A stretch of 64,000 nucleotides of DNA from Metellina segmentata (taxonomy: Eukaryota; Arthropoda; Arachnida; Araneae; Tetragnathidae): NCBI GenBank assembly GCA_947359465.1, contig OX375878.1, positions 73,772,416-73,836,415 on the forward strand. The letters are read 5' to 3'. The notes beneath the pieces are model-generated. The model did no database searches. It was not told the DNA's origin and saw nothing but the letters and a program-made list of their open reading frames with translations. Position 1 is the stretch's first letter. Each line of letters begins with the position of its first letter. Shown here in pieces: positions 20,466 to 33,800 of the stretch. The translations under genes were made by a program, and so were the position numbers.

Positions 20466-23400
20466 ATGATGGATTCAGTGCAAATAGAGAAACTGAATGC
20501 GGGGAATTATTTCTCGTGGATCGACGACATCAAGGCCGTGCTGATGGAAAAGGGCTGCTACCAATTCGTTACAACGCCTACGAAGGATCTAAAGCTTGAG
20601 GAATCGGCTACACCTAAGGAAAAGAGGGATTTCGAGACCAAGCGAGATCGAGCCTACGCCACCTTGTACCTCAGCATCGACAAGGATTATCGTCTGCTAA
20701 TCTCTGGTGAAGACTATCCGTACACCGCCTGGATCAGCTTGAAAGACCACTTTAAACCGGACTCGAGGAGTCGCGTGATTGCACTCTTGGACGACTTCTT
20801 CGGAAGCAAGTACTGCGATGAGGAAATCGGAATTTACGGTGCGCGATTGAAACTTATAGTTTCTCAGCTAAAAGACGCCGGTCATCCACTGGAGGATCTA
20901 TATCAAGCTTTCCAACTGATCAGGTATCTACCAACTGAATATCAAGGTATTGTACAATCGTTATATCGTCTACCCAAAGAGGAATTCACTTTTAATAAGG
21001 TATTAAGTGAGTTAATATGTGAAGAAAGTAGAATTAAACAACTTAAAAAAGATAGTATCGGGATTGATAATTCTGCGTTTAAAGTTAAAGTAAACAAATT
21101 TAAGCGGAATATAAAATCGATAAGGGATACAAAATTAGGGCCATGTTTCAAATGCGGTAAATTAGGCCATATTAAGGCTAATTGTATGCAGAACCATAGG
21201 ACAAAGAGTCAACCCTGTACTTCGACTAACAATATAGTAGAAGCATTTATTAGTCAAAATGATGGGTACCATGACAAGTTAGCATGGGTTTTTGACTCTG
21301 CAGCGTCTACTCATTTCTGCAACAATAAAAGTTTATTTACGAAGTTTGAGCCTGTTTCTGACATGAACATGTCGTTGGCCGTAGGAGACTCAACATGTCC
21401 AGTTGAAGGAATTGGAACAGTAAGGATTTGTTTTAAAAGAAATGACCAAGAAAAATTAATTGATCTTAAAAATGTCATGTATTCACCAAATTTAAGAAGA
21501 AATCTTCTATCAGGAGCAGCTTTTGAAAAAGGGGGAGCAACTTTCATTGGAAGTAGGGGGAAAATTAAGGTTTATAATAAAAGTAATGAACTATTATTTT
21601 ATGCAGATCGGGTTAACGATCTGTATTATTGTAAACCAAGTTACCCTAACCACAATCCTGTATTTGCGATAGGTAGTGGGGAAAGAGACCCTGATACAAA
21701 CTATGATACAAACACTAGTCGTGAGTTGGAGCTTTGGCATCAAAAGTGCTGTCATATAAACTGTCAGTATATTATTAAAACCAGTCAAAAGAATGCAGTG
21801 AGCGGTTTACCAACATTTAAATCACAAAAGGTGGAATGTGAGGACTGTAAAGTCGCTAAAACTAAAAGAGTTTCGTATAAGCCAATAGCGCAAGTTAGGT
21901 CCCGTAAACCACTCGAACTGCTACATATGGATTTATGTGGTCCGCTGCCTACAGTATCCAAGGGCGGGCATAGATATTTCTTGTCTATAACAGACGATTT
22001 TTCACGCAAAGTTGTTGTATTTCCTTTAAAAACAAAGACTAATGTATATACACCGCAACAAAACGGTGTAAGTGAAAGGTTCAACTATACTGCTCTTGAC
22101 GCCGTAAAAACAATGTTGAAATCTAGCGGGTTATCGAATAGTTTCTGGTCTGAAGCTTTATTATGTTTCGTTTATACCTGGAATAGGATTTGTCATGGTA
22201 ATCAAGATAAAACCCCTTTTGAACTGTATTCGGGAAGGAAACCATCTGTAAAACATCTAAAAGTTTTCGGTTGCATAGCTTATGTGGGAACTCCGAGGCA
22301 GTTGCGTAGTAAGTTAAATATGAGAACTAAGAAAGGGATAATGATTGGGTATGCCATGCAAACCAGGGGTTATAGAATTTTCATTCCTGAAGACAATAAA
22401 GTCATAGAGACTATAAACGTTACTTTTTCTGAGTTAAATAATAAAAACCAAAGTACTATCGAAAACCAACATTGCTTTAATTTTATCGAAGTATCTGAAT
22501 CTGATTCGGAGCCGGAAGTAGATACACCCGAAAATGAATCTTCTGATTTGGACCTTAAAATTGAAGATTCGGGAGGTACCAAACGTAACAAGTCTCCTCT
22601 AAAGGATTCATTTAAGTCGTATTTAAAAGACCCAAGGGATTTGGGATGGATAAGATCAGCTTCTTTGAGAAAGGACGAATCGAGATACGATATTTATTAT
22701 GGATTTGAACATTCTAAAACCAGATTAAGATCGTATAACGATACTGAAAATTACTGTAGGGCCAATAATATAAAATATGATCGAGATTTTTTTGATTTCA
22801 GTGGTAAAAATCATTATTCAGGTCCAATCCCTAAGCCAGATTGTAGCAGTCAATCTGAGGCTTGTTTTGTTAATGTTAAAATCCCTTGTAATTTTAAAGA
22901 GGCTTTAAAATCACCCCAAAGAACTGAATGGCAGAAAGCCATGGTAGAAGAAATGGACATGATGCATAGCAGAAAGGTATGGACGTTAGTTCCCAAACCT
23001 GAAAGGGCAAGTGTCTTAGGGAACAGATGGGTTTACACTTTCAAAAAGGATGACAATGACAAAATTGTAAGATTTAAGTCGAGACTAGTTGCACAGGGGT
23101 ACAGGCAACTAAAAGGAGAATCTTATGATGAAGTTTTCAGTCCTGTCGTTAACTTCTCTGTTATTAGGATGTTTTTTGCAATTCTAGTTTGTTTATTAGG
23201 TTGGTATCATTGCCAATTGGACATAAAGTGTGCTTATTTATATGCTAATTTAAACGATAAAATTTTTATGCATCAACCACAAGGTTTTGTGGATTTAAAT
23301 TTACCAGATCATGTATGTTTATTAAATAAGGCAATTTATGGCTTGCATCAAAGTGGTAGGGAATGGTTTTTTTGAAATTCATAATGTTTTGGAAGAGATA

Positions 23401-24438
23401 AATTTTAAGAAATTGGAATGGGTCAATTGTGTTTACATATTTAATAATGAAGTTGTATTGCTACTGTATGTAGATGATATAATATTATTTGGGAGATCTA
23501 ATAAGGTAATCAATAGTGTAATTGAAAAACTAAAAGTAAAATTTGATTTAAAAATTTTGGGTAAAACTAAAAGGCTTTTAGGAATTGAATTTGAGGAACA
23601 AAAAGGAAAACTTTATATACATCAACATAGTTATATAAGCAAAGTTTGTGATATGTATAGAGAGTACAGATTTCCTCTTTCCTCACTTCCTATTGCAAAG
23701 GGCATAATTATGTCTAAATCAGACTGTCCAAGTACTGAACAAGAATTTTCTGAAATGTCTGTGTTACCTTATAGAAATATTATTGGTTGTCTTTCTTATA
23801 TTGCTGGTCGAACAAGACCTGATATATGTTTTGCTGTGAATATATTATCTCAGTTTCAGGAAAACCCAGGTTATAAGCATTGGAATTGTCTGTTAAGATT
23901 ACTTGGATATGTTCAAAACACAATACGTTATAAATTGGATCTTTCTAACATTACAAATTTTAATATTTCATGTTATTGTGATTCAGATTTCGCTTCTAAT
24001 AGAGACGATAGAGTGTCAATGGGTGGAATCATCTTGTTTATGGATTTAGTACCTATTTTTTGGAAAACCTTTAAACACAGATGTGTCTCATTATCCACTA
24101 TGGAGGCGGAATACATTTCATTAACAGAAGCAGCTAAGGAATTGATGTGGTTTATTCATATATTAGAAGACTGTAAAAATTTAAATATATTAAAATATGA
24201 AAACTACAAATATAAATTATTTTGTGATAATGAGGCTGCGATAAATTTTTCTAAATCTCCTATTGAAAATAGTAGGACCAAACACATAGATGTCAAATTT
24301 CATTTTTTAAGAAATCTTGTGTATGATAAAATATTTACAGTTGAACATATAAGAAGTAAACAAAACTTAGCTGACATTTTTACTAAAGCATTAACTAGAG
24401 AAAATTTAAATATATTCACATCAAGGATTTTTGTCTGA
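20466..24438 (+). pseudogene. Copia gag-pol polyprotein, disrupted by an integrase deletion and a frameshift
   Basis: ATG-ATG at 20466 opens a gag frame (MDSVQIEKLNAGNYFSWIDD) with a CCHC knuckle, CFKCGKLGHIKANC (from 21144). The protease motif DSAAS is at 21294; integrase HHCC-like residues run near 21735-21860. The first catalytic Asp (HMDLCGP) is at 21930 and the Glu of NGVSER at 22074. Only 48 residues separate them, so the segment with the second catalytic Asp is missing in frame. Reverse transcriptase starts in frame, then hits a stop after a T7 run (23367-23373). The remainder (YVDD at 23467, RNase H with CDSDFA, STMEAEY, DNEAAI and RTKHIDV) is in the +1 frame to the stop at 24438. Non-autonomous as written. 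Confidence 0.93.
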
Positions 24439-24771
24439 ACTTGATTTATTTTGAAGAATTTGTTTTGTCAATCTAGATGTAATGATTAGAAGGTATTTAT
24501 ATCCACCTATTAAAGATTTTTAGAAGTAAGGATATATTTTGCTTCGAATGTCTCATATTTTTGAACCCATTTTTTAGGATAAATATCTTTAGAACATATA
24601 TATTTTGACAAAATAAACGAATTATTTTGAAAATGTAATATGGAACTTTCATGGTTATTTTTGAAAATTGTATTTTTGAATGTTTCTAGGTTAAGAAATA
24701 TTTCAGCATTTTTGTATCAATGCAATTGATGTATTTTGATTTGTGTTTAGATATTCTAAGTTTTTCGTGAA

Positions 24772-24788
24772 CAGGAGAAAGGGGGTCA
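24772..24788 (+). promoter_or_regulatory. Copia polypurine tract
   Basis: AGGAGAAAGGGGG immediately precedes the 3' LTR, where plus-strand DNA synthesis of LTR elements is primed. Confidence 0.75.
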
Positions 24789-24790
24789 AT

Positions 24791-25095
24791 TGTTGGATAT
24801 TCTCCTGTTCTACACCGTTTAAATATATGCAAATCCATCATATGTAAATCAGATTAGATTTGCATATGAAACGCCATTTTATTTAGAGTTGTATATATAA
24901 ACGAAGTCTGTTTTATATTTCTCTCTCACTGATCCAAATACTGGATGTTCTGTATGTTTTCTTTTATGAGTTGTTTTATCTGTAAAGTCTTATATTTTTA
25001 TTAAATTTTAAATCTCACCGTGGCTGTCTAACTGTTATATATTATACATCCTACACTTCGCACTTTGTCTAGATTTTTAGCTTGTTAACCTAACA
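24791..25095 (+). repeat. Copia 3' LTR (305 bp)
   Basis: Identical by eye to the 5' LTR. Followed by AAAGC (25096-25100), the second copy of the 5-bp target-site duplication. Confidence 0.97.
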
Positions 25096-25631
25096 AAAGC
25101 ACTGAATCACATACATATAATCCCATTCAAATTGAAATAATAAATGATTTTCTTCCAGTCAAATTACATTTTTTTATAAACAATCATTCTTAGGTCAAGA
25201 GTGAAACACTTAGGATGCCATTGAAAATGTAAAAAGCCCTTTCTAACTAATTTTAATTGACTTATTATTGTAGACTACTTGAAAATATGTCTAGCAGGGC
25301 AAGAGCAGTCTAGTTGACTTTTTATTTCTTTTTTAATTATGCTGGTTCAAGTGTTCTAAAATTACAAAATAACTTATTGTTTATCACTGGAAAATAGATT
25401 TTTAGAATCTCAAATCTTATTGTAAATAAACCAGGAGATCACAAAAAATAAAAAAATTTAGGAGCCAGTCCAATTTTTTTAGGGGGGGGGAGCCAGTCCC
25501 CTTGCAAAACATATATACTAATATTTTTTTGAACGCTGAGTATATCATAGAACTCATTACACACACATGCACAGTAAATATTCTGCTATTTATAGTGTAA
25601 CTAAGGCAATAATAAATAACATTTTTATTAC

Positions 25632-25679
25632 CTACATTAGACATTTTGCTCCATTTTTAACCTTATATTTTGCTGTGCC
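25632..25679 (-). CDS. PLEKHG4: RhoGEF candidate terminal exon
   Basis: An acceptor TTTATCCCAG follows a 142-nt intron. The phase-0 frame reads GTAKYKVKNGAKCLM and stops at TAG (25632-25634). This is the nearest exon that closes the frame, but the evidence is only the splice signal, the phase and the stop. Confidence 0.42.
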   Translation of the reverse strand, partial: GTAKYKVKNGAKCLM

Positions 25680-27819
25680 CTGGGATAAATAAAAATGGTG
25701 CAAAAGAAAATCAGATCTCATTGCATATGTTGGTGGGTTAGGCCACTCTTGCTGTGACAGCCTCATAAATTTTGATAATGGTTCGGCAAATATGTTTGTT
25801 GACAGAATAAATTTACTTTACCTCTTCTAGTGACTGTTCAAGCTTTGAAATACATGGTACTTCAGATGGTGACACATTCGTTGATAAAGAATCACTGGAC
25901 AGAAGACTATCACTTCTTTCTGCTCTTTTATGTCGTGGCTGTTCATTTTCGGGACTATCACCGGCAGTGCTGACATCGGTACAAAATCCGCTCTCTACAA
26001 ATTATACAGAAATACTGCTTGTAATAGGTACTCAAAATATAGTTTTAAGATAACAAATTTAAAGCAAATAAAATAAAGTTTAATACAATTCAACATCCAG
26101 CCATTTTTCAAGTAAAAGTGACTGCGCACAGGGCTGGTTAAAAAAAATTAAGGAGTGACAATTCATGTGTGGCAAAAAATCTCACATTGCACTTGCGTCG
26201 CGGCAGCGATGCTGCACAATGAAAAACCAGATGTGTTCACTGGGCCTTAGTCAGAACATAAAAGATGAACTGATATAAAAAAATTTAGTAATTTCAATTT
26301 TAGTACACTCATTAGGTCTGGTGAATGAAGACTATTTAAAATCTTCAATACAAATACATTAATATTTAAATACAAATAATATTTATATACTTAGCCTTAA
26401 CCATTTCTAGGAAGGGTGGGGCATCAGATATCAAACTGGCCCTAAATAGGTTAAGCCTTAAGCAAACTAATTCCAAATGAAGGGGTCAAATCACTTTATT
26501 AGCAATGTGACAAAATAAATTTTATACAAAAATAATTTAAATTCTCTGCTTTGCAGAGATAAATCGTTTATATTATTTGTTGTGTACGTTCTTGTGTGAA
26601 ATTTTCTAGTCTTTTGGTGATGCATACCATAGATATTCTACACATTGTATCATAATAATATTTTAGTTCAAATGTCCATTAAAAATTTGACTATAACGAC
26701 AAATACAATTTTGAGATATTCAGACCATAATGTTGCAACAACTAATAATATTCATTACCATAGTTAGTTTCTACACTACTTAAGAGAGAAAAATTTACCT
26801 GTTGAGCACTGTGACTGCTGAGTAAGTGACCTGTGCAATGGCCTTGGACTGTCGCCAGGTTCAAAACCTAGATTCAGTGCACCATAGAATGAAAATGAGG
26901 ATTGGCTGCTGCCAGAAGACGATGATGAAGTGACAGAAATGATGGAATTTCTGTTGTTCCTGACATCACATGGAGACACCGCAATAGAATTTCGAAAACG
27001 AGGAGCTGCAACGAAGAAGTATTTTTACAATGTGCTTCAATTATGAAATAAAGTGCCAAAGTTTACAACAAAATACAACACACATGTATGATAATAAGAT
27101 GGAAAACTACTCACATAATGTGTTTTTTTTTTAATATTTAATTTCCAATTAAAAAGCATTTTTAAAGTAAAGAGTTAAATGAATGACACTATTTGCAAAT
27201 AAATGGATTGTCGATTACAAATTAGTTATTCGTTCCTATATAGTTTATGATAAAAAAAATAATAACCTCTAGCCAGTTGATGAATGCTAATCGATCGATC
27301 ACTTATCTGGTCTTCACTTGGTTTGATGTCTAGACAAGGTTTATTTCCAACACCCATCGATGACAGTTCAGCAAGGAAATTTTCTGCAAAAGAAATTGAA
27401 ATTTACATGAGTTAAAAAATAAAAAGTATTCAAATTAAAAAAAAAAAAATAGGAGGAAATATCACATTAAAAAATTCTATTTGCTCTATGCAAGGGTGTT
27501 TAGTAAAATATTGTTATCTGATATAAATATTTTTTAATTCAATTTTAAACAATTTTTAAAAATCTACAGAAGTTAAAAAGTGGTTTTAAGATTCGCAATT
27601 TCAGAATGAAGCATAGGAACCCAAGAGTCAAAAAGTTAGGTACACAATGCTGGCATGAAATTCCATCTTATTTGCAAAAATAATTTCACCATTTATTTCT
27701 GATTAAAAAATTAGCACTCAAATACAATTTTGCAACTTGCACAATCTATACACAGATTTCACTATAGTTAATGGCATTGAAACTGGCGAAAATCGTATAT
27801 TGGTAAGAAGCAAATATGG

Positions 27820-27854
<35 letters not shown>

Positions 27855-30800
27855 AAATTAACTACTAGGATATTAATTCAATGATTGTGACGCAAAGTTT
27901 AAATGATTAATTTGAGCTAGGAGTTGCATAATATTACTAGAACACTATGAAAGTACTCTCGTAGCTATGATAAAATTCCGCAACAGTCTGATTACGTAAC
28001 ACAATGAGAGAAATTTGGAAGACAGAAATTAACCCAGAAAGAAAATATGAGCCAACTTGAGAATAGATTTAGAGGTTAAAAAAATATTGAATTGCCTTTG
28101 AAAATGTGAATGAGATGTAATTGAAGTGTTCATTCTGAAGCTAATTGTGGTGACAAGTCAGAGGTCAGAACTTATCACCATGTACATATTAAAAATATGA
28201 ATTAATACCAGTAAGAGTACATTTGAAAAATGTAAACAAAATACTATTTTATATTTGTGACTAATTTAATTTGATTTGGAGGTAGAAAATATGCATATCA
28301 CTGCTTACATTCATCATAAATATATTTTAGAAATGTGAATAAGGACAATTCCATAAATCTATATTAGCATTTAAGAAACTTAAGCACAGATTTTATATGA
28401 GGGTCTGTTGGAATCAATAATTGATGAAGAGATGAAGCAATGAATAGGCATGTTTCTTTGTAGTTTTTATAGTTAAAAGCAATACATTTGATTCATAACT
28501 CTTACTTTTGTTATTTACTGCCTGGTTGAAGAGTATTCCTCTCAGTTCTGTAACCCATGCAGCTTTAACTTCAGGATTAGGGGCCTGAAGTAGAAAGGTG
28601 TCATTGAGCTTCCTTTTTCGAAACCATATTTCGAATTTGGTCGGACTATCTCCAATTTGTTCAGTCATTCCCATGTCAGTAGTCTAATAATAAAATAAAG
28701 GTTATAGTATTTATAAAAATTAAAAAGTTACGAAGTACAATATTCAAACATGAAAAACAATAGGAAAAAAACAATTTTACGAATTCAAATAATTGATTTC
28801 ACAAGAACTAAATAGGAATAAAGTTACTTTCCATTAGAAATCATTGGCACAAATTAATTTAGATAGTACATAATTAATTTGAGTGGTCAGAGTAGAAGAA
28901 AATGGATGAAACCAACTATGCACTAAAATGCTTTTAATTTATTTGATCATGCATGTAAAATACAAACATAACGATTTTAAATATTGGTTTATGTAAAACT
29001 ATTATTGTAGGCGGAAAAGTTTTTTCCCAAGATGATTTATCAGATAAAATAAAATGTAAGAGTTTTTTAGCATTGGATCAAGAGCATTTAACCCAAATTT
29101 ATAACATAAAGTCAGGAAAAAAGCATAAAATATAATTAGCAGATATTTGTTGTAAAATGCAATATTTTAATCAGGACGTGGTACAATAAGGTTAAAGCAT
29201 GTTTTAGTAGTTCAACGATTTATTATATATTACCTTAATGCTATGTTTGTATTGATACATTTCATAGCCTTTGCGCTGAGGATCTCTCCGAGCTTTGCTG
29301 AAGAGAATGAGACCTTCAAACAAGAAAACATGCCGCATACATTTTCTAGATCTACCTTGCCATACAATAAACTCATCTTGACGCAAAAGCCATCCCTGTT
29401 CTTTGACATTCACCTACGATAAAGATTTTATTTAGCAACAAAAAGGGGACACATTCACACATTTTATAATGGTCATTTAAATATGTGCAGTTATACTGAA
29501 GGTTATCATTACATAGTTAATTAAATTAGTATACAATATATTAGAGAGAAATATTAAAGATAATTAATTCATGTCGAGGTGTAAGATTAAAAGTAAAAAG
29601 TCTATGGATAAAATACTTTTTTTACATTTTTGAACATAAAAAAGAGGAAAAAAAAAACACACAATCGTAGATTTCAAAAACTTCTTAAACTAACATAATT
29701 ATTAAAACTTGAAGAGAAAATAAATATTAAGAACAAAAATAACAGAAAAAATTAAAAATTCATCTCAAAATTTTAAAAAATATGCTTTGCTTAAGAGATT
29801 TTTAAATTCATTTTATGTCTGATCCAAATGAGAAAAAAAAAAAATGAATATTAACTCTAAAAAATTTTATTACATTAAAATCTTCAAAAGTAGAACGTTT
29901 GCACCTTGAAAGCATATACATGGTTCCCACACCTTTATCTAAAAAATTTTCAAGGACTTGTCAAAACCAAAAAAATATTTTTCAAGGACCTGAAATTTTT
30001 TATAACGACCTGAGACAAGGCATACAAAAAAGTTGTCAGTTAAAAAGTAAAATGTAAGAAATATAAAAAAATACATAATTTGTTCAAACTATTGATAGTT
30101 AAAAAAAGAAAGGTTGCCATCAATTTTGGTTATAATTTGGATTTTTTCTTTCTTTTTATGCAAATTGGGCTTCTTGTCTCAATGTTAACTATCAGACTAC
30201 TTGCACACATTTCAATTTCGGTCGTGTGATAAAATATCGCACGATAAATTCTATTGAGAGCACGAAGAAGAGTATGGGAGCTTGCACACACAATTCGATC
30301 TACATGACACAATCTCCATTTTGCTGTCGTCCACTGCCTACAGCGGATGGCTGTCATGGTTTATTTTATTTAAGAAACAAAACAAATCAAAAGTTTTTAC
30401 TGGTGTAAGGGCTTTTTAATTCTCTAGTCTAAGTTTCTATCTTTGCAATCCTTAAAGACAGTAAAAATTTCAACGGATTTGAAATCTGCAGAAAATTTTA
30501 CAACAAAAAGATACTTTAAATGTGATTTTCTTAATTTTTTTTTTAATTGTAACTTTTATATTTTTGCAACAAGAATTTGGCTTTATTTCTTTGGATGCAT
30601 GCCAAGTTTTCAATTATGTCCTGACTACTAAACCTACGGTTTCCTAAGAAAGTTGTGCTGGTATTTAGTGGCCGTGATACGTCATGATGTGGTGGGCATA
30701 ACAAGGCAGCCGTCTTAACGAAGACCATAGGTGTCAACTTGGACAGAATACTGTGGAAAATGGACGATCTAGACGTAGCATTACTTGTATATCACGTAGT

Positions 30801-33800
30801 GTCAAAGAGCAAAACACCAGTCTCATTCAGAATGACGCACCAGCTGTGGAGGAAACTAGTCTGGACAAGTTCCAATGCAAGACGAAATTACACAATTATG
30901 TACTAGTTAAAAAAATCAAGTACTTTCAAGGACTTTTCACCAAGTTCCGTAATTTTTAAGGACTTTCAAGGGCCCCTAGTTAGGAAAAAATAATTCAAGG
31001 ACTTTTCAAGGACCGTGGGAACCCTGATATAGAAATTAAAGTGGTAATTTTAATGTCACCACTATGCTAATCAGAAACTTGAACAACTACACAATACTTT
31101 TAAAAGATTCATCTAAAGAGAAGACATACTAAATGTTTACTTACATCACAGTCTTTTAAAGCATCCATAGCTAGTAAATCGTTTCCATGCCTGAGTTGAA
31201 AACGAACCATTTCTTCAGCATCCTAAAATTTAAGCAAGGGAATTTCATTATCCAAGCATATATTTTTTAGTTTAATTATCAGTCAGTTTAAAAACACTAC
31301 CGTTTTATTGTACCTTTAATGCTTTGTGCTCTTTTTCTCTTTCAGGGCACTCTTTTAACAACTGTTTCAGAAGCAGAGCATATTTCCCCATCCTCTGCAC
31401 TGGCTTTAGAAGATAACTAGCTAAGTCCATCTTATCTTGAAGCTCAAGTTGTTTTTTCTGAAATATATTTATTGATTACACTAAAATTTTGCTAAGTAAT
31501 TAAGTAATACAAAAAACAGGAATCTTATAAGGTTAAAAGGAATGTTATTCTTAAAACACAGAATTCAGGAGTATTACTTACCCTGAAGAAAGCATTTCCA
31601 TATTCTGACATAAGAGCATCTGACTTTGGTTTGTTTTTATTATACAAAGCATACAGATAAAATTGGGGCCGCTGTAAATAAAAAGATATATATATCAAAT
31701 AAAGTTTTTATATTGTTCCTGCTTAACGCTACTAATTTTCATTAAAAGTATGTAACTTTTACAACAAAAATACAAATTACATATCTTAAAAAAGATTATA
31801 TTCACATCATTAAACTTTGACCATTAACACTTTTGGTCATTTGTTTCAATCATTATTTGTGAATTAATTATATGCCAACAAATATTTGGAAATAAAACTT
31901 ACAAAATCAAGGAAACATTGCCCCACTGTAAAAGGTGAACTCTCACAATGCTCAAGCTCAGTAAGAAAATACTGATTATGAAATTCATATGTTTTTTCAA
32001 TATTTCCAAAGACAACATTTCTCTGTCCCCTTAATGCTTGGGGAATATCTTCTCTAAGCAGTTCAGGAATATAATTCTAAAAATAAAAAGGAAAATAGAA
32101 TCACATATTTAACATGTTATTTCATTTAACTAAAAACCTCAATAACATGAAATCTAAAGTCTTATTACCGAAAAGCTAAAACCTTTCAAACAAGAATGCA
32201 GTTGAAAATTCTACTATAAAATTATGATAGTACCACCTTGAAATAAATTTTCCTTCGAATATTGTATATGCTTACTTAATAAAATTTATTTTGCACATTA
32301 TTTAAAACTGAAAGTAAAGTTTTTTTATAAAATATAGGTAATTAGGATAACGATCAATTTTGAAATGTCTAGAGTTAATTTCTTTTGCAAATCATGTTTA
32401 TAAAATTAAAGTAAAGCAAATTAAGTATTTGAAAGAAAAAAGGTCTAGAAATAATAAAACTTACTTCAATAATGTACTCCAATGACTTTACATAATCTCG
32501 CTCAGTTTGAATCAGTTCTTTCATAATTAGCATGAGAGTCCTAAATGCAATTAAATACATAATTAAAATTATGAAAGTACAAACTATTTCACAGGCATTA
32601 TAATTTTAATGGTGGAGCTGTAAATTCTACAATTGTCATTATTAAAGCCATTTTACAACATATTTTGTAATATGACATGATTCAGTTAGTTAATGTGCTT
32701 TTCAGCACTACAAATACTAATATTTGACAATATTACAAGATGGAAGAACCTTTCGAATGTCCAAGAATTCAGAAATCGTTCATTCTAAAAGTGGACAAGG
32801 CTATCTAATTCGATAATCTGTAGAACTATCCTTAATGGCACAGCTTGAAGTATGTCAAAGTATTAGGTTGTTTGGGTTTATATGGCTAATGGTTATATTT
32901 GGTCAAGCTGTACTAAAAATGACAGACAGTAACAAGTAAATGGACATACACATACAAGGAAAGTTTTTATAGACACAAAAGTGTGTGAGTAATACAACCT
33001 GAAATAACTCAAACCTGCAAATCCCTACAACTTGCAGGTTGGTAGCATAGCATGAAAACTAACTGAATCATGTCAAAGTAATCGATTAGGGTACAAAGTA
33101 CTTAGAAAATACATAATACTTCAATCTCATGATTTATTGAAAAAATATAGTGTAACTAACTTTGACATTTTTTTTATGGCAATAGTTTAAAATATGGCAT
33201 TATTTTATTCAAAAATTATTATGTTTTATGATAACACCTGACCCTACATTATTCAACTATGCACCAAAATCAAATATAAATAAAAAATTGGTACAGTCTC
33301 AGTCTACGTTTATAGCTGTAGCAATGGTCTTGGGGCTTTTTTTTTTCGGTGCACTTCTAGTAGCGAGTTATGGCAGGTTAAGGCAATCCATCTGTATTAC
33401 AGTAACTGCAATTTACATGGCAACCTCAACAAGCAAAAAAAAATTTAATTTAAAAATTAAAAAAAAAATTTAATTTAAAAATTTGTTAAATTGTTGCTTG
33501 ATTTCATTGGTTCATTTGAAATAATTAATTCCTTGACGACTTTAAGTATCGCGTCAAAAAAAGCGCCAAGGCTGTTTCCACCAATTGTAGACTGAAGCTT
33601 TACCTAAACATTCTACAAAAATGTAATAGCAAGCAAAAAATATCAATTTAAAGCAACAACAACAAAAAAAAAAAAAACATGATTAGTTACCCAAATTTCA
33701 AGTACTATACCACAAGTTGTATCGTCAGTCTCATGGCCATGAGACGCTCTGGCCGCCAAAAACCACAGTGGCGGTTTTCACGGTGTTAGAAAATTACGAC

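Larger units (their letters stand above)
19982..25095 (+). mobile_element. Full-length copia-type LTR retrotransposon (5,114 bp)
   Basis: Two identical 305-bp LTRs, a primer site, broken gag-pol and a polypurine tract, flanked by the AAAGC duplication. It is antisense to the RhoGEF gene and begins about 540 bp beyond that gene's inferred stop codon, so it may lie in the 3' UTR or just past it. Confidence 0.96.
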
